Origin: Nevskiales bacterium
Lineage (GTDB): Bacteria > Pseudomonadota > Gammaproteobacteria > Nevskiales > Nevskiaceae
Length of the DNA stretch: 5,879 nucleotides
Reading direction: 5' to 3'
Assembly (NCBI GenBank): GCA_022616655.1
Contig: JAKEEJ010000163.1
Coordinates: forward strand, 1-5,879
Positions within the stretch are counted from its first letter, which is position 1. Each line of letters opens with the position of its first letter. The notes under the pieces were generated by a model. It saw nothing but the letters and a program-made list of their open reading frames with translations. It did not search any database and was not told the DNA's origin. Shown piece after piece: positions 1-5,728 of the stretch. A program made the position numbers and the translations under genes.

Positions 1-416
1 AACACTACACCCTCTATCGCCGCTATCTGCTCGCCCGTCATCCCGGCGGTGGCATGGACCCGGACGACCGACAGGCGTTCCACTCGTTCCTGTCCGGCGC
101 CTGGGGACAGAGCGAGATCCTGGCCTTCCGCGACGCACGCGGGCGACTGCTGGCCGGTGCGGTAGTGGATCGTGTACCGTGGGGTTTGTCGGCGGTGTAC
201 ACCTATTTTGATCCCGGCGCATCCGCCCGCGGTCTGGGCAACTATGCGATCCTTCGGGAAATCGAGCACGCTCGAACACTCGGACTGCCCTATCTTTACC
301 TCGGTTACTGGGTACCGGGCTCGGTCAGGATGGATTACAAAAAACGGTTCCAGCCGCTGGAAATCCTGACAGCCCGGGGCTGGAGCGGTTGCCGCAGCCC
401 GGGTGATTCACCATAA
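1..416 (+). CDS. bpt: Aspartate/glutamate leucyltransferase (Bpt/Ate), C-terminal part
   Basis: This enzyme transfers Leu from aminoacyl-tRNA to proteins with N-terminal Asp or Glu, creating primary N-degrons for ClpS/ClpAP in the cytoplasm. The reading frame is open from position 3 and gives 137 residues to TAA at 414-416. The start lies outside the window; family members are about 235-250 residues, so roughly 100 N-terminal residues, including the Cys-containing N-terminal domain, are missing. What remains is the GNAT-like C-terminal domain. Family hallmarks are HYTLYRRYLLARH at the left edge, VYTYFDP (65-71), RGLGNYAILREIE (76-88) and the core LPYLYLGYWVPGSVRMDYK (95-113). These also occur in eukaryotic-type arginyltransferases, so leucyl specificity is inferred from the bacterial Bpt context. 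It lies 66 nt upstream of infA, in the order known from Pseudomonas. No frameshift is seen. Confidence 0.93.
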   Translation, partial: HYTLYRRYLLARHPGGGMDPDDRQAFHSFLSGAWGQSEILAFRDARGRLLAGAVVDRVPWGLSAVYTYFDPGASARGLGNYAILREIEHARTLGLPYLYLGYWVPGSVRMDYKKRFQPLEILTARGWSGCRSPGDSP

Positions 417-417
417 T
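389..417 (+). promoter_or_regulatory. Candidate sigma70 promoter for infA
   Basis: TTGCCG (389-394) and CATAAT (412-417) are separated by exactly 17 nt, matching 4/6 and 5/6 of the -35 and -10 consensus. The -10 overlaps the bpt stop codon. Transcription would begin near 424 and give a leader of about 59 nt before the infA ATG. A private infA promoter would fit the high demand for IF-1. This is motif matching only, and read-through from bpt is equally possible. Confidence 0.4.
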
Positions 418-482
418 TGCGCACCCACGCATCCCGTCAAAAACTGGAAGCCTTCATCCAACGGAGTCTTGTTAACACACTA

Positions 483-701
483 ATGCCCAAAGAAGATCAT
501 ATTGAAATGAATGGCGTCGTGGCCGAAACGCTGCCCAACACCACCTTCCGGGTGAAGCTGGAGAACGGCCATGTCGTGACGGCGCACATCTCCGGCCGCA
601 TGCGCAAGCATTACATCCGCATCCTCACGGGAGACAAGGTGACCGTTCAGCTCACCCCGTATGACCTTACCAAGGGAAGAATCACTTTCAGAGACAAGTG
701 A
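483..701 (+). CDS. infA: Translation initiation factor IF-1
   Basis: IF-1 binds the A site of the 30S subunit and works with IF-2 and IF-3 during translation initiation. The product is 72 residues, the usual bacterial length, and is a single S1-like OB fold from end to end. It opens [13 protein letters not shown] and contains [20 protein letters not shown] (17-36), [18 protein letters not shown] (38-55) and [14 protein letters not shown], nearly residue for residue the gammaproteobacterial protein. The ATG at 483 is chosen because homologues start at this MxKED sequence; the frame is open upstream to a TTG at 417, but those 22 extra residues have no family support. The best Shine-Dalgarno match (GGAG, 463-466) is 16 nt from the ATG, unusually far. 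Downstream are a degenerate repeat and a bidirectional terminator. Confidence 0.97.
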   Translation: MPKEDHIEMNGVVAETLPNTTFRVKLENGHVVTAHISGRMRKHYIRILTGDKVTVQLTPYDLTKGRITFRDK

Positions 702-734
702 TCGTTCTGGCGACCGCCGGGTAAACTGAACGGC

Positions 735-799
735 CATCCCGAGCGGCGAAGCCGCGAGGGATCTCCTCGAACGACGGGATTCTTCGCTCCGGAATGACG
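735..799. repeat. Degenerate long inverted repeat (dispersed-repeat type)
   Basis: The left arm CATCCCGAGCGGCGAAGCCG (735-754), continuing CGAGGGATCTC, is an imperfect inverted copy of the right arm GGGATTCTTCGCTCCGGAAT (776-795), continuing GACG. The right arm lacks a few bases relative to the left. Within the left arm is a small hairpin, GCGGC (743-747), loop GAA, GCCGC (751-755). The ATCCCGAG / CGGAATGAC ends resemble palindromic repeats that I recall being scattered between genes in many bacterial genomes. Copy number here is unknown because only one copy is visible in the window. Confidence 0.55.
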
Positions 800-803
800 C
801 GAA

Positions 804-834
804 ACAAAAAACCCCGCCGTGCGGGGTTTTTTGT
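804..834. terminator. Bidirectional intrinsic terminator between infA and the RRM gene
   Basis: A perfect 14-bp stem (804-817 with 821-834) closes on the triloop CGT (818-820). The core is CCCCGC/GCGGGG, flanked by six A (806-811) and six T (827-832), so a U-tract follows the GC core on either strand. On the minus strand it begins 12 nt after the RRM gene stop and clearly ends that transcript. On the plus strand it lies about 100 nt after infA and can end that one. It is the boundary between the convergent transcription units. Confidence 0.92.
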
Positions 835-846
835 CATTACCGGCCT

Positions 847-1194
847 TCAGTAACGGTTGCCGCGATCTCCGCCCCCGCCACCGTATCCGCCACGGCCGCG
901 GCCCCCGCCGCCGCCGCCCCCGAACCCGCCGCGCCCACCGCCGCCTTCCTTGGGACGCGCTTCGTTGACCGTCAGGTTGCGGCCTTCCACCGCCTTGCCG
1001 TTCAGGGCGGCGATGGCCGCCTGTGCCTCCTGGTCGCTGCCCATTTCGACAAAACCGAATCCCTTGGAGCGTCCGCTGTCGCGGTCGGTAATCACCTTGG
1101 CGGAACGTACCGACCCGTGCGGCGCAAACAGTTGCTCCAGCGCGCTGTCGTTGACGTCATAAGACAGATTGCCTACATATAACCTATTGCCCAT
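847..1194 (-). CDS. Glycine-rich RNA-binding protein with one RRM domain
   Basis: This 115-residue protein has one RRM (about 3-80) and a Gly/Arg-rich tail (83-115). RNP2 is LYVGNL (5-10) and RNP1 is KGFGFVEM (44-51), so the aromatic RNA-stacking positions (Y6, F46, F48) are present. The tail has runs of Gly broken by Arg, Phe and Tyr, with RGG and GRG units, as in cyanobacterial Rbp-type and eukaryotic glycine-rich RNA-binding proteins. It should bind single-stranded RNA in the cytoplasm; targets cannot be told. Cyanobacterial relatives are often cold-induced, but nothing here proves that. The ATG at 1194 is chosen because the RRM starts immediately and GGAGGAG (1207-1201) lies 6 nt upstream; the frame could extend to 1263 without homology support. 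It lies 114 nt after clpA on the same strand and ends at a strong terminator. Confidence 0.93.
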   Translation of the reverse strand: MGNRLYVGNLSYDVNDSALEQLFAPHGSVRSAKVITDRDSGRSKGFGFVEMGSDQEAQAAIAALNGKAVEGRNLTVNEARPKEGGGGRGGFGGGGGGGRGRGGYGGGGGDRGNRY

Positions 1195-1200
1195 TCGATA

Positions 1201-1207
1201 CTCCTCC
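1201..1207 (-). promoter_or_regulatory. Strong ribosome binding site of the RRM gene
   Basis: The minus strand reads GGAGGAG, then six bases, then ATG at 1194. This near-perfect Shine-Dalgarno sequence fixes the start and argues against the in-frame upstream ATG at 1263. It suggests efficient translation. Confidence 0.85.
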
Positions 1208-1226
1208 GAATACTCCCTGTGATGAT

Positions 1227-1244
1227 GCCGCCCTCGCGGGCAGC
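1227..1244 (-). other. GC-rich hairpin in the clpA-RRM gene gap
   Basis: GCCGCCC (1227-1233) and GGGCAGC (1238-1244) form a 7-bp stem with one mismatch and a TCGC loop. It lies 64 nt after the clpA stop and about 20 nt before the RRM gene Shine-Dalgarno sequence. There is no T-run on either side, so it is not a classical terminator. It may be a 5' leader structure or mRNA end stabiliser, or chance in GC-rich DNA. I found no convincing promoter elsewhere in 1195-1308. Confidence 0.3.
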
Positions 1245-1308
1245 GCCTGCAAACGCCCAGCAACGCTTGAATGATCCGGACGGGAAGGCGATAGACCCAA
1301 ACCGGCCG

Positions 1309-3582
1309 CTAAACCGATTCCGCCGTTGTCTGCCTGACCTCCAATTCCAGATGGAGCTTACCGTCCCTGACGGTAACATGCACGGCACCCCCGTTGGCGA
1401 GTTTCCCGAACAGCAGTTCCTCTGCCAGCGGACGCTTGATGCTTTCCTGGATGACCCGGGCCATTGGCCGAGCGCCCATCTTGACGTCGTAGCCGTTCTC
1501 GCCGAGCCAGGTGCGGGCCGCGTCATCCACATCCAGTTGCACCTGTTTGGCAGCCAGCTGCTCTTCCAGCTGCATCAGGAATTTGTCCACCACCCGCTGG
1601 ATGGACTCCTGGCTCAGCGGTGCGAACGGTACGATGGCGTCCAGCCGGTTGCGGAATTCCGGAGCGAACGTCTTGCGCACCACTTCCAGCATATCGGTAC
1701 TGTTGTCCTGCTCCGAGAAGCCGATGGAACGGCGCGCGGACTCCTGCGCACCCGCGTTGGTCGTCATGACCAGAATCACGTTGCGGAAGTCCACGTGCCG
1801 ACCGTTGTTGTCGGTCAGGGTGCCGTGATCCATCACCTGCAGCAGCAGATTGAACACGTCCGGGTGGGCTTTTTCAATCTCGTCCAGCAGCACCACCGCG
1901 TGCGGGTGCTTCAGAATCTGGTCGGTCAGCAGGCCGCCCTGGTCAAACCCGACATAACCCGGCGGCGCTCCGATCAGGCGGCTGACCGTGTGGCGCTCCA
2001 TGTATTCCGACATGTCAAACCGGATCAACTCAATCCCCAGCAGCTGCGCGAGTTGCCGGGAGACCTCGGTCTTGCCGACACCCGTGGGCCCTGCGAGCAG
2101 GAAACTGCCGATGGGCCGCTCCGGACTGCCCAGGCCGGAACGGGACATCTTGATGCTGGCCGCCAGCAACCGGACGGCCTCGTCCTGGCCAAAGATCACC
2201 AGCTTGAGGTCGCGCTCGATGGTGGCCAGCCGGTCGCGGTCGTTGGAAGACACGCTCTTGGGTGGAATACGGGCCATGCGCGCCACCGTTTCCTCGATGT
2301 CCCGCACCTGCACGGTCTTGCGCCGCTTGCCCTCCGGCCGCAGGCGCAGCCGCGCCGCCGCTTCGTCAATCACGTCAATGGCCTTGTCCGGCAGATGTCG
2401 GTCGGTGATGTGACGCGCGGACAATTGCACGGCCGATCCCAGCGCGCCCTTGGTGTAATGCACCTGGTGATGCGCCTCAAAGCGTTCGCGCAGACCTTCC
2501 AGAATCTTGATCGCCTCGGGCACCGAAGGCTCGACCAGGTCAATCTTCTGGAAGCGCCGTGCCAGCGCGCGGTCTTTCTCAAACACGCCGCGGTATTCGG
2601 TGTAGGTGGTGGACCCCAGGCAGCGCAGCTCGCCCGATTGCAGCAGGGGTTTGATCAGATTGGAGGCATCCATCACGCCGCCGCTGGCGGCGCCGGCACC
2701 GATGATGGTGTGAATTTCGTCAATGAACAGGATGGACCCCTTGATCTGGGCCAATTCCGCCAGCACGCCCTTGAGGCGTTTTTCAAAATCGCCGCGGTAC
2801 TTGGTACCGGCAATCAGGGCGCCGAGGTCCAGGCTGAACACCGTACTGTTCTTCAGCAGATCGGGCGCCTGACCCCGGTGGAGGGTCCAGGCCAGACCTT
2901 CGGCCATGGCCGTCTTTCCCACGCCGGCCTCGCCCACCAGCAGGGGGTTGTTCTTGCGCCGGCGGCACAAGGTCTGCATGACCCGCTCCATCTCGATTTC
3001 ACGACCGATCAACGGATCAATCAACCCTTTGCGTGCCTTTTCATTCAGGTTCTGGGCGAACTGTTCCAGCGCCGTTTTGCCGGGCGCCTTTTCGGGACCG
3101 CTCTCGCGTTCCTCCGGTTCGGGGACCGCTTCCGGCCCCGTCGAAGAGTTTTTGGCGATGCCGTGCGAGATGTAGTTGATGACGTCCAGGCGCGTCACGC
3201 CCTGCTCGCTCAGCAGAAACACGGCGTGGGTGTCTTTCTCGCTGAACAAGGCCACCAGCACATTGAGCGTGCTGACCTGTTTTTTTGCCGCCGACTGGAC
3301 GTGATAGATGGCCCGCTGCAGCACGCGCTGGAAGGAGAGGGTCGGCTGCACTTCACGGCCGCCGTCTTTCAACGACTGGACGTTCTTCGTGATGTAGTCC
3401 TTGAGCCCCTGCTCCAGGGATTCAAGGTCCGCACCGGTGGCGCGCAGCACCTCGGCGACATTGGTGTCGGACAACAGGGCGAGCAACAGGTGTTCGACCG
3501 TCAGCAGATCGTGGCCGTCGCCACGCGCGCCGATAAAGGCGGCGTCCAGCGATTTCTGAAGTTCGTCGGACAGGATGCTCAC
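1309..3582 (-). CDS. clpA: ATP-dependent Clp protease ATP-binding subunit ClpA
   Basis: ClpA is the hexameric AAA+ unfoldase that threads substrates, including ClpS-delivered N-degron proteins, into ClpP. The 757 residues match the usual length. Order: Clp-N double repeat (about 1-143), an acidic linker, then D1 with Walker A GEAGVGKT (217-224), pore loop KYRG (261-264), Walker B ILFIDE (284-289) and Arg pair R342/R343. D2 has Walker A GPTGVGKT (498-505), pore loop GYVGF (542-546), Walker B VVLLDE (563-568), FRNRLD (643-648) and sensor-2 GAR (703-705). The ClpP-docking loop is IGF (620-622), where E. coli ClpA has IGL. There is no coiled-coil middle domain, which separates it from ClpB and ClpC. 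The start is GTG at 3582, overlapping the clpS stop, with GGAG (3591-3588) 5 nt upstream. All catalytic motifs are intact. Confidence 0.97.
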   Translation of the reverse strand: MSILSDELQKSLDAAFIGARGDGHDLLTVEHLLLALLSDTNVAEVLRATGADLESLEQGLKDYITKNVQSLKDGGREVQPTLSFQRVLQRAIYHVQSAAKKQVSTLNVLVALFSEKDTHAVFLLSEQGVTRLDVINYISHGIAKNSSTGPEAVPEPEERESGPEKAPGKTALEQFAQNLNEKARKGLIDPLIGREIEMERVMQTLCRRRKNNPLLVGEAGVGKTAMAEGLAWTLHRGQAPDLLKNSTVFSLDLGALIAGTKYRGDFEKRLKGVLAELAQIKGSILFIDEIHTIIGAGAASGGVMDASNLIKPLLQSGELRCLGSTTYTEYRGVFEKDRALARRFQKIDLVEPSVPEAIKILEGLRERFEAHHQVHYTKGALGSAVQLSARHITDRHLPDKAIDVIDEAAARLRLRPEGKRRKTVQVRDIEETVARMARIPPKSVSSNDRDRLATIERDLKLVIFGQDEAVRLLAASIKMSRSGLGSPERPIGSFLLAGPTGVGKTEVSRQLAQLLGIELIRFDMSEYMERHTVSRLIGAPPGYVGFDQGGLLTDQILKHPHAVVLLDEIEKAHPDVFNLLLQVMDHGTLTDNNGRHVDFRNVILVMTTNAGAQESARRSIGFSEQDNSTDMLEVVRKTFAPEFRNRLDAIVPFAPLSQESIQRVVDKFLMQLEEQLAAKQVQLDVDDAARTWLGENGYDVKMGARPMARVIQESIKRPLAEELLFGKLANGGAVHVTVRDGKLHLELEVRQTTAESV
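3579..3582 (-). other. clpS stop / clpA start overlap (GTGA)
   Basis: On the minus strand the clpA GTG (3582-3580) and the clpS TGA (3581-3579) share bases in the string GTGA. The clpA Shine-Dalgarno GGAG lies inside the last codons of clpS. This indicates one transcript and translational coupling of adaptor and unfoldase. Confidence 0.85.
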
Positions 3583-3896
3583 GCCCGCTCCATGACGGTT
3601 AGCAGCGGGTGCTGGTGCGCGCGCGCATGGGCGTTGACCTGCGCGACCTTCGTCTCCGCAATTTCCGCCGGATACAGGCCGGCCACGGCCCGGCCGTGGG
3701 TGTGCACCTGCAACATGATCTGCACGGCCGCTTCACGTGCGTGATAAAAAAACGTCTGCAACGTCTGGACCACGAAATCCATCGGTGTGAAATCGTCGTT
3801 GATCATGACCACCCGGAACAGGGGCGGCTGTCGTACACGCGGCCTGGCCTCGTCAACGACAACGTCCAGTAACCCGTCCCGCTGTCTCTCGCTCAT
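3579..3896 (-). CDS. clpS: ClpAP adaptor protein ClpS (N-recognin)
   Basis: ClpS binds N-terminal Leu, Phe, Tyr or Trp and delivers those proteins to ClpA. The product is 105 residues (E. coli 106): a flexible N-terminal extension (about 1-24) that engages ClpA, then the ClpS core. The pocket motif INDDFTPMDFV spans 32-42, with N33, D34 and D35 that hold the substrate amino group, gatekeeper M39, then MLQVH (61-65) with H65 and AEIAETKVAQV (77-87). The pocket therefore appears complete for type 2 N-degrons. The ATG at 3896 is chosen because it gives the family length; the frame extends to 4142 only as low-complexity translation of intergenic DNA. The Shine-Dalgarno is poor: GGGG sits only 2 nt before the ATG. 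It is the first gene of the clpS-clpA pair. Confidence 0.95.
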   Translation of the reverse strand: MSERQRDGLLDVVVDEARPRVRQPPLFRVVMINDDFTPMDFVVQTLQTFFYHAREAAVQIMLQVHTHGRAVAGLYPAEIAETKVAQVNAHARAHQHPLLTVMERA

Positions 3897-3935
3897 GACC
3901 CCATCATAGCCAAAGCGACCCGCAGGGGAAGTCCC

Positions 3936-4000
3936 TTGCCGGCCGGTGAAAAGAGAGTAAAAAACAGGTTTGACCGCCTGCGTCAAGTGCCGGCCGGCAA
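3936..4000. repeat. Paired CCGGCCGG inverted repeats upstream of clpS
   Basis: TTGCCGGCCGG (3936-3946) and CCGGCCGGCAA (3990-4000) are exact inverted copies of 11 bp separated by 43 bp. Each arm has the self-complementary core CCGGCCGG; the right one lies in a perfect 12-bp palindrome TGCCGGCCGGCA (3988-3999). The pair encloses the candidate clpS promoter and T-run. It could be two operator sites, a stem of an RNA structure, or GC-rich chance. Confidence 0.5.
3956..3986 (-). promoter_or_regulatory. Candidate clpS-clpA promoter
   Basis: Reading the minus strand, TTGACG (3986-3981, 5/6 of -35) is followed after 18 nt by TTTTAC (3962-3957) or after 19 nt by TTTACT (3961-3956). The -10 match and spacing are only fair. 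Transcription would start near 3949, about 50 nt before the ClpS ATG. The same stretch also contains a 4-bp CAGG/CCTG hairpin (3980-3977 with 3968-3965) directly before six T, which could instead be a weak terminator for the upstream transporter gene. Confidence 0.4.
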
Positions 4001-4059
4001 ACGGTCGGAACCGGCAGACAACCGGGTACAATCCTTGTGCGGCGCACCCCGAAAACCCC

Positions 4060-5628
4060 TCAGGCATGGCTCGCAGCCCTGCCATCGTGGCGACGGATCC
4101 ACGGCACCGTCGCCAGCAATAATGCTCCGGCACCCAGTCCAATCCACATCAGCAGCGTGAACAAACCGCCGTACGTCGCCAAGGCGGCGGTGATATTCAG
4201 CGCGGCACCGGTATCCTCGATGGCAGCGAGTGAGCCCAGGCGACCCGCCAGCATTTCACCGAAGGCGGAGGCCAGGAACCACACGCCCATCATCAGGCTC
4301 ACGACACGTCCGACCGACAGCGTGGTCACGGCGGCCAGCCCGATGGGCGACAGCACCATTTCGCCCACCTCCAGCACGAAGTAGGCCAGCACCAGCCACC
4401 AGAACCCCGCCTTGCCGTTGGCCGCCGGGTGCGCTGCCGCATAGGCCAGCACCCCCATCGCCAGGCCCGCGCACACCAGGCCCCAGGCAAATTTGGCCGG
4501 TGCGCCGGGGTTGAGTCCCCGTTTATCCAGGAACGGCCACAGCCAGGCAAAAAATGGCGACAAGGCCAGAATGAAGAAAGCCCCCAGCGCCGTCAGCTGA
4601 CCCGCCGTCCAGGTTGTGCCCAGCGCGTCGCGATTCATCACGCGGTCGGCAAAGGCGTTCCACGACCCGTAGGTCTGCTCGTAAAGTCCCCAGAAGACGG
4701 TGCTGACTGCAATCAGAATCATCAACGTCCACATCTGCGCGCGTTCGTGGATGGAACAACGGGCGGCGGTATACCAGACAAACCAGCCCCCCAGGGCGAG
4801 TGCCAGCACCAGGGCCACGATTTCGGTCGCGGTGAGGCCGGACGCTGCGAGGAATGCCAGCTTCATCTGCAGTATCTGCCAGACGGCCAGTACCCCCAGT
4901 CCGCTGCCCGCATAAATTGTCCATTCGAGATTGAGGCCGGGCAGGACGCGCTGCCTTAAACGTAGCGGCTGCGGCGGTTCGGCGCGTCCCAGAAAATGAC
5001 GCTGGCCACGGAGAAAGACGCTCAGTCCGATCAACATGCCGATACCGGCTGCGCCAAAGCCGTAGCTCCAGCCATACACTTCGCCCAGGTATCCGCACAC
5101 CAGACTGGAGACAAAAGCGCCGGCGTTAATGCCCATGTAGAACCATGTGAAGCCCGAATCGCGGCGCGGATCGTTCTCCGGATAAACACGGCCGACGAGG
5201 GTGGAGATATTGGGTTTGAGAAAGCCCACCCCGACGATGATCAGCGCCAGGGAAAAGTAGAACGTCTGGACCGCGGTCGCGTCGCGCATCACCGTACCGT
5301 CCATCAGGCGCGCCCGTTCGCCCTCGAGGGCCATGCCGAAATGTCCCAGACACAGCAGGATGCCGCCCAATACCACCGCCTTGCGCAGGCCCAGATAACG
5401 ATCCGCAAGCAGTCCGCCCGCCACCGGCAGCGCGTAGGCCAGACCGCCGTAGGTCCCCAACAACAGGTAACCGGCTTCGTCGGTGAACAGGTGGTATTTG
5501 GTGATGTAGAAGAACAGCAGCGTCTTCATTCCATAGAACGAAAAACGCTCCCACATTTCAGTAAAGAAACAGACGTACAGTCCCTTCGGATGTCCGTACA
5601 GCTCCTGCGGCCGCACCGTCGTGATCAT
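4060..5628 (-). CDS. Proton-coupled oligopeptide transporter (POT/PTR2 family)
   Basis: This inner-membrane symporter should import di- and tripeptides with protons. The 522 residues are dominated by hydrophobic helices consistent with an MFS fold. Family signatures appear in order: ExxERF in the first helix (E24, E27, R28, proton coupling), GGLLADRYLG (71-80), FLKPNIS (136-142), the PTR2 motif FYMGINAGA (163-171), FWGLYEQTYGSW (312-323) and the late-helix segment LEVGEMVLSPIG (419-430). Length fits bacterial POTs of about 500. The ATG at 5628 is chosen because MITTVRPQELYGHPKGL leads directly into helix 1. The frame extends upstream only by overlapping the divergent gene. The Shine-Dalgarno is weak (CAGG about 10 nt upstream), and a GTG immediately before the ATG could be the true start. 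The exact substrate range cannot be told, and a Dtp name is not justified. Confidence 0.93.
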   Translation of the reverse strand: MITTVRPQELYGHPKGLYVCFFTEMWERFSFYGMKTLLFFYITKYHLFTDEAGYLLLGTYGGLAYALPVAGGLLADRYLGLRKAVVLGGILLCLGHFGMALEGERARLMDGTVMRDATAVQTFYFSLALIIVGVGFLKPNISTLVGRVYPENDPRRDSGFTWFYMGINAGAFVSSLVCGYLGEVYGWSYGFGAAGIGMLIGLSVFLRGQRHFLGRAEPPQPLRLRQRVLPGLNLEWTIYAGSGLGVLAVWQILQMKLAFLAASGLTATEIVALVLALALGGWFVWYTAARCSIHERAQMWTLMILIAVSTVFWGLYEQTYGSWNAFADRVMNRDALGTTWTAGQLTALGAFFILALSPFFAWLWPFLDKRGLNPGAPAKFAWGLVCAGLAMGVLAYAAAHPAANGKAGFWWLVLAYFVLEVGEMVLSPIGLAAVTTLSVGRVVSLMMGVWFLASAFGEMLAGRLGSLAAIEDTGAALNITAALATYGGLFTLLMWIGLGAGALLLATVPWIRRHDGRAASHA

Positions 5629-5658
5629 CACGCTAGACCTGTTTGATGAGCCGCCCGG

Positions 5659-5664
5659 AGTATA
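5659..5664 (-). promoter_or_regulatory. Candidate -10 element of the transporter gene
   Basis: On the minus strand TATACT matches 5/6 of the -10 consensus and lies 30 nt before the transporter ATG, predicting a leader of about 24 nt. No good -35 is found at 16-18 nt upstream (the region reads GTAGGGG), so the promoter may be activator-dependent. The TATA core (5661-5664) reads the same on the plus strand. Confidence 0.35.
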
Positions 5665-5718
5665 GCCGCCGAAACGTGCGCCCCCTACCATCCGCAGATC
5701 CAGTGTCCGTCGTTCAAC

Positions 5719-5722
5719 GGAG
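5719..5722 (+). promoter_or_regulatory. Ribosome binding site of the S9 peptidase gene
   Basis: GGAG lies 6 nt before the ATG at 5729. Good spacing supports this start, which also places a signal peptide at the N-terminus. Confidence 0.75.
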
Positions 5723-5728
5723 TACGCC

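Noticed and set aside
417..482. A 22-residue N-terminal extension of IF-1 from TTG at 417.
   Set aside because: IF-1 proteins begin at the MxKED sequence and are about 72 residues; the extension has no family support.
857..1162. A proline-rich plus-strand open frame opposite the RRM gene.
   Set aside because: Its poly-Pro start is simply the complement of the Gly codons in the RRM protein tail.
1195..1263. A 23-residue N-terminal extension of the RRM protein from ATG 1263.
   Set aside because: The strong GGAGGAG sits just before ATG 1194 and would lie inside the extended frame; the extra residues are Arg/His-rich with no homology.
1219..3744. An 841-codon plus-strand open frame running opposite almost all of clpA.
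   Set aside because: It is codon-for-codon antisense to clpA; in that register only TTA, CTA or TCA codons in clpA would create stops, and this GC-rich gene avoids them. The translation is His/Gln/Arg/Leu-rich with no recognisable domain, while clpA is fully conserved on the other strand.
4027..4032. TACAAT, a good -10 match on the plus strand.
   Set aside because: There is no -35 at proper spacing and no plus-strand gene downstream; it points into the antisense of the transporter gene.
3897..4142. An 82-residue N-terminal extension of ClpS.
   Set aside because: It would overlap the end of the transporter gene and shows no conserved sequence; ATG 3896 gives the expected 105 residues.
4256..5646. 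Several open frames on both strands within the transporter gene.
   Set aside because: They are out-of-frame or antisense shadows in GC-rich sequence with no domain content; the POT protein explains the whole stretch.
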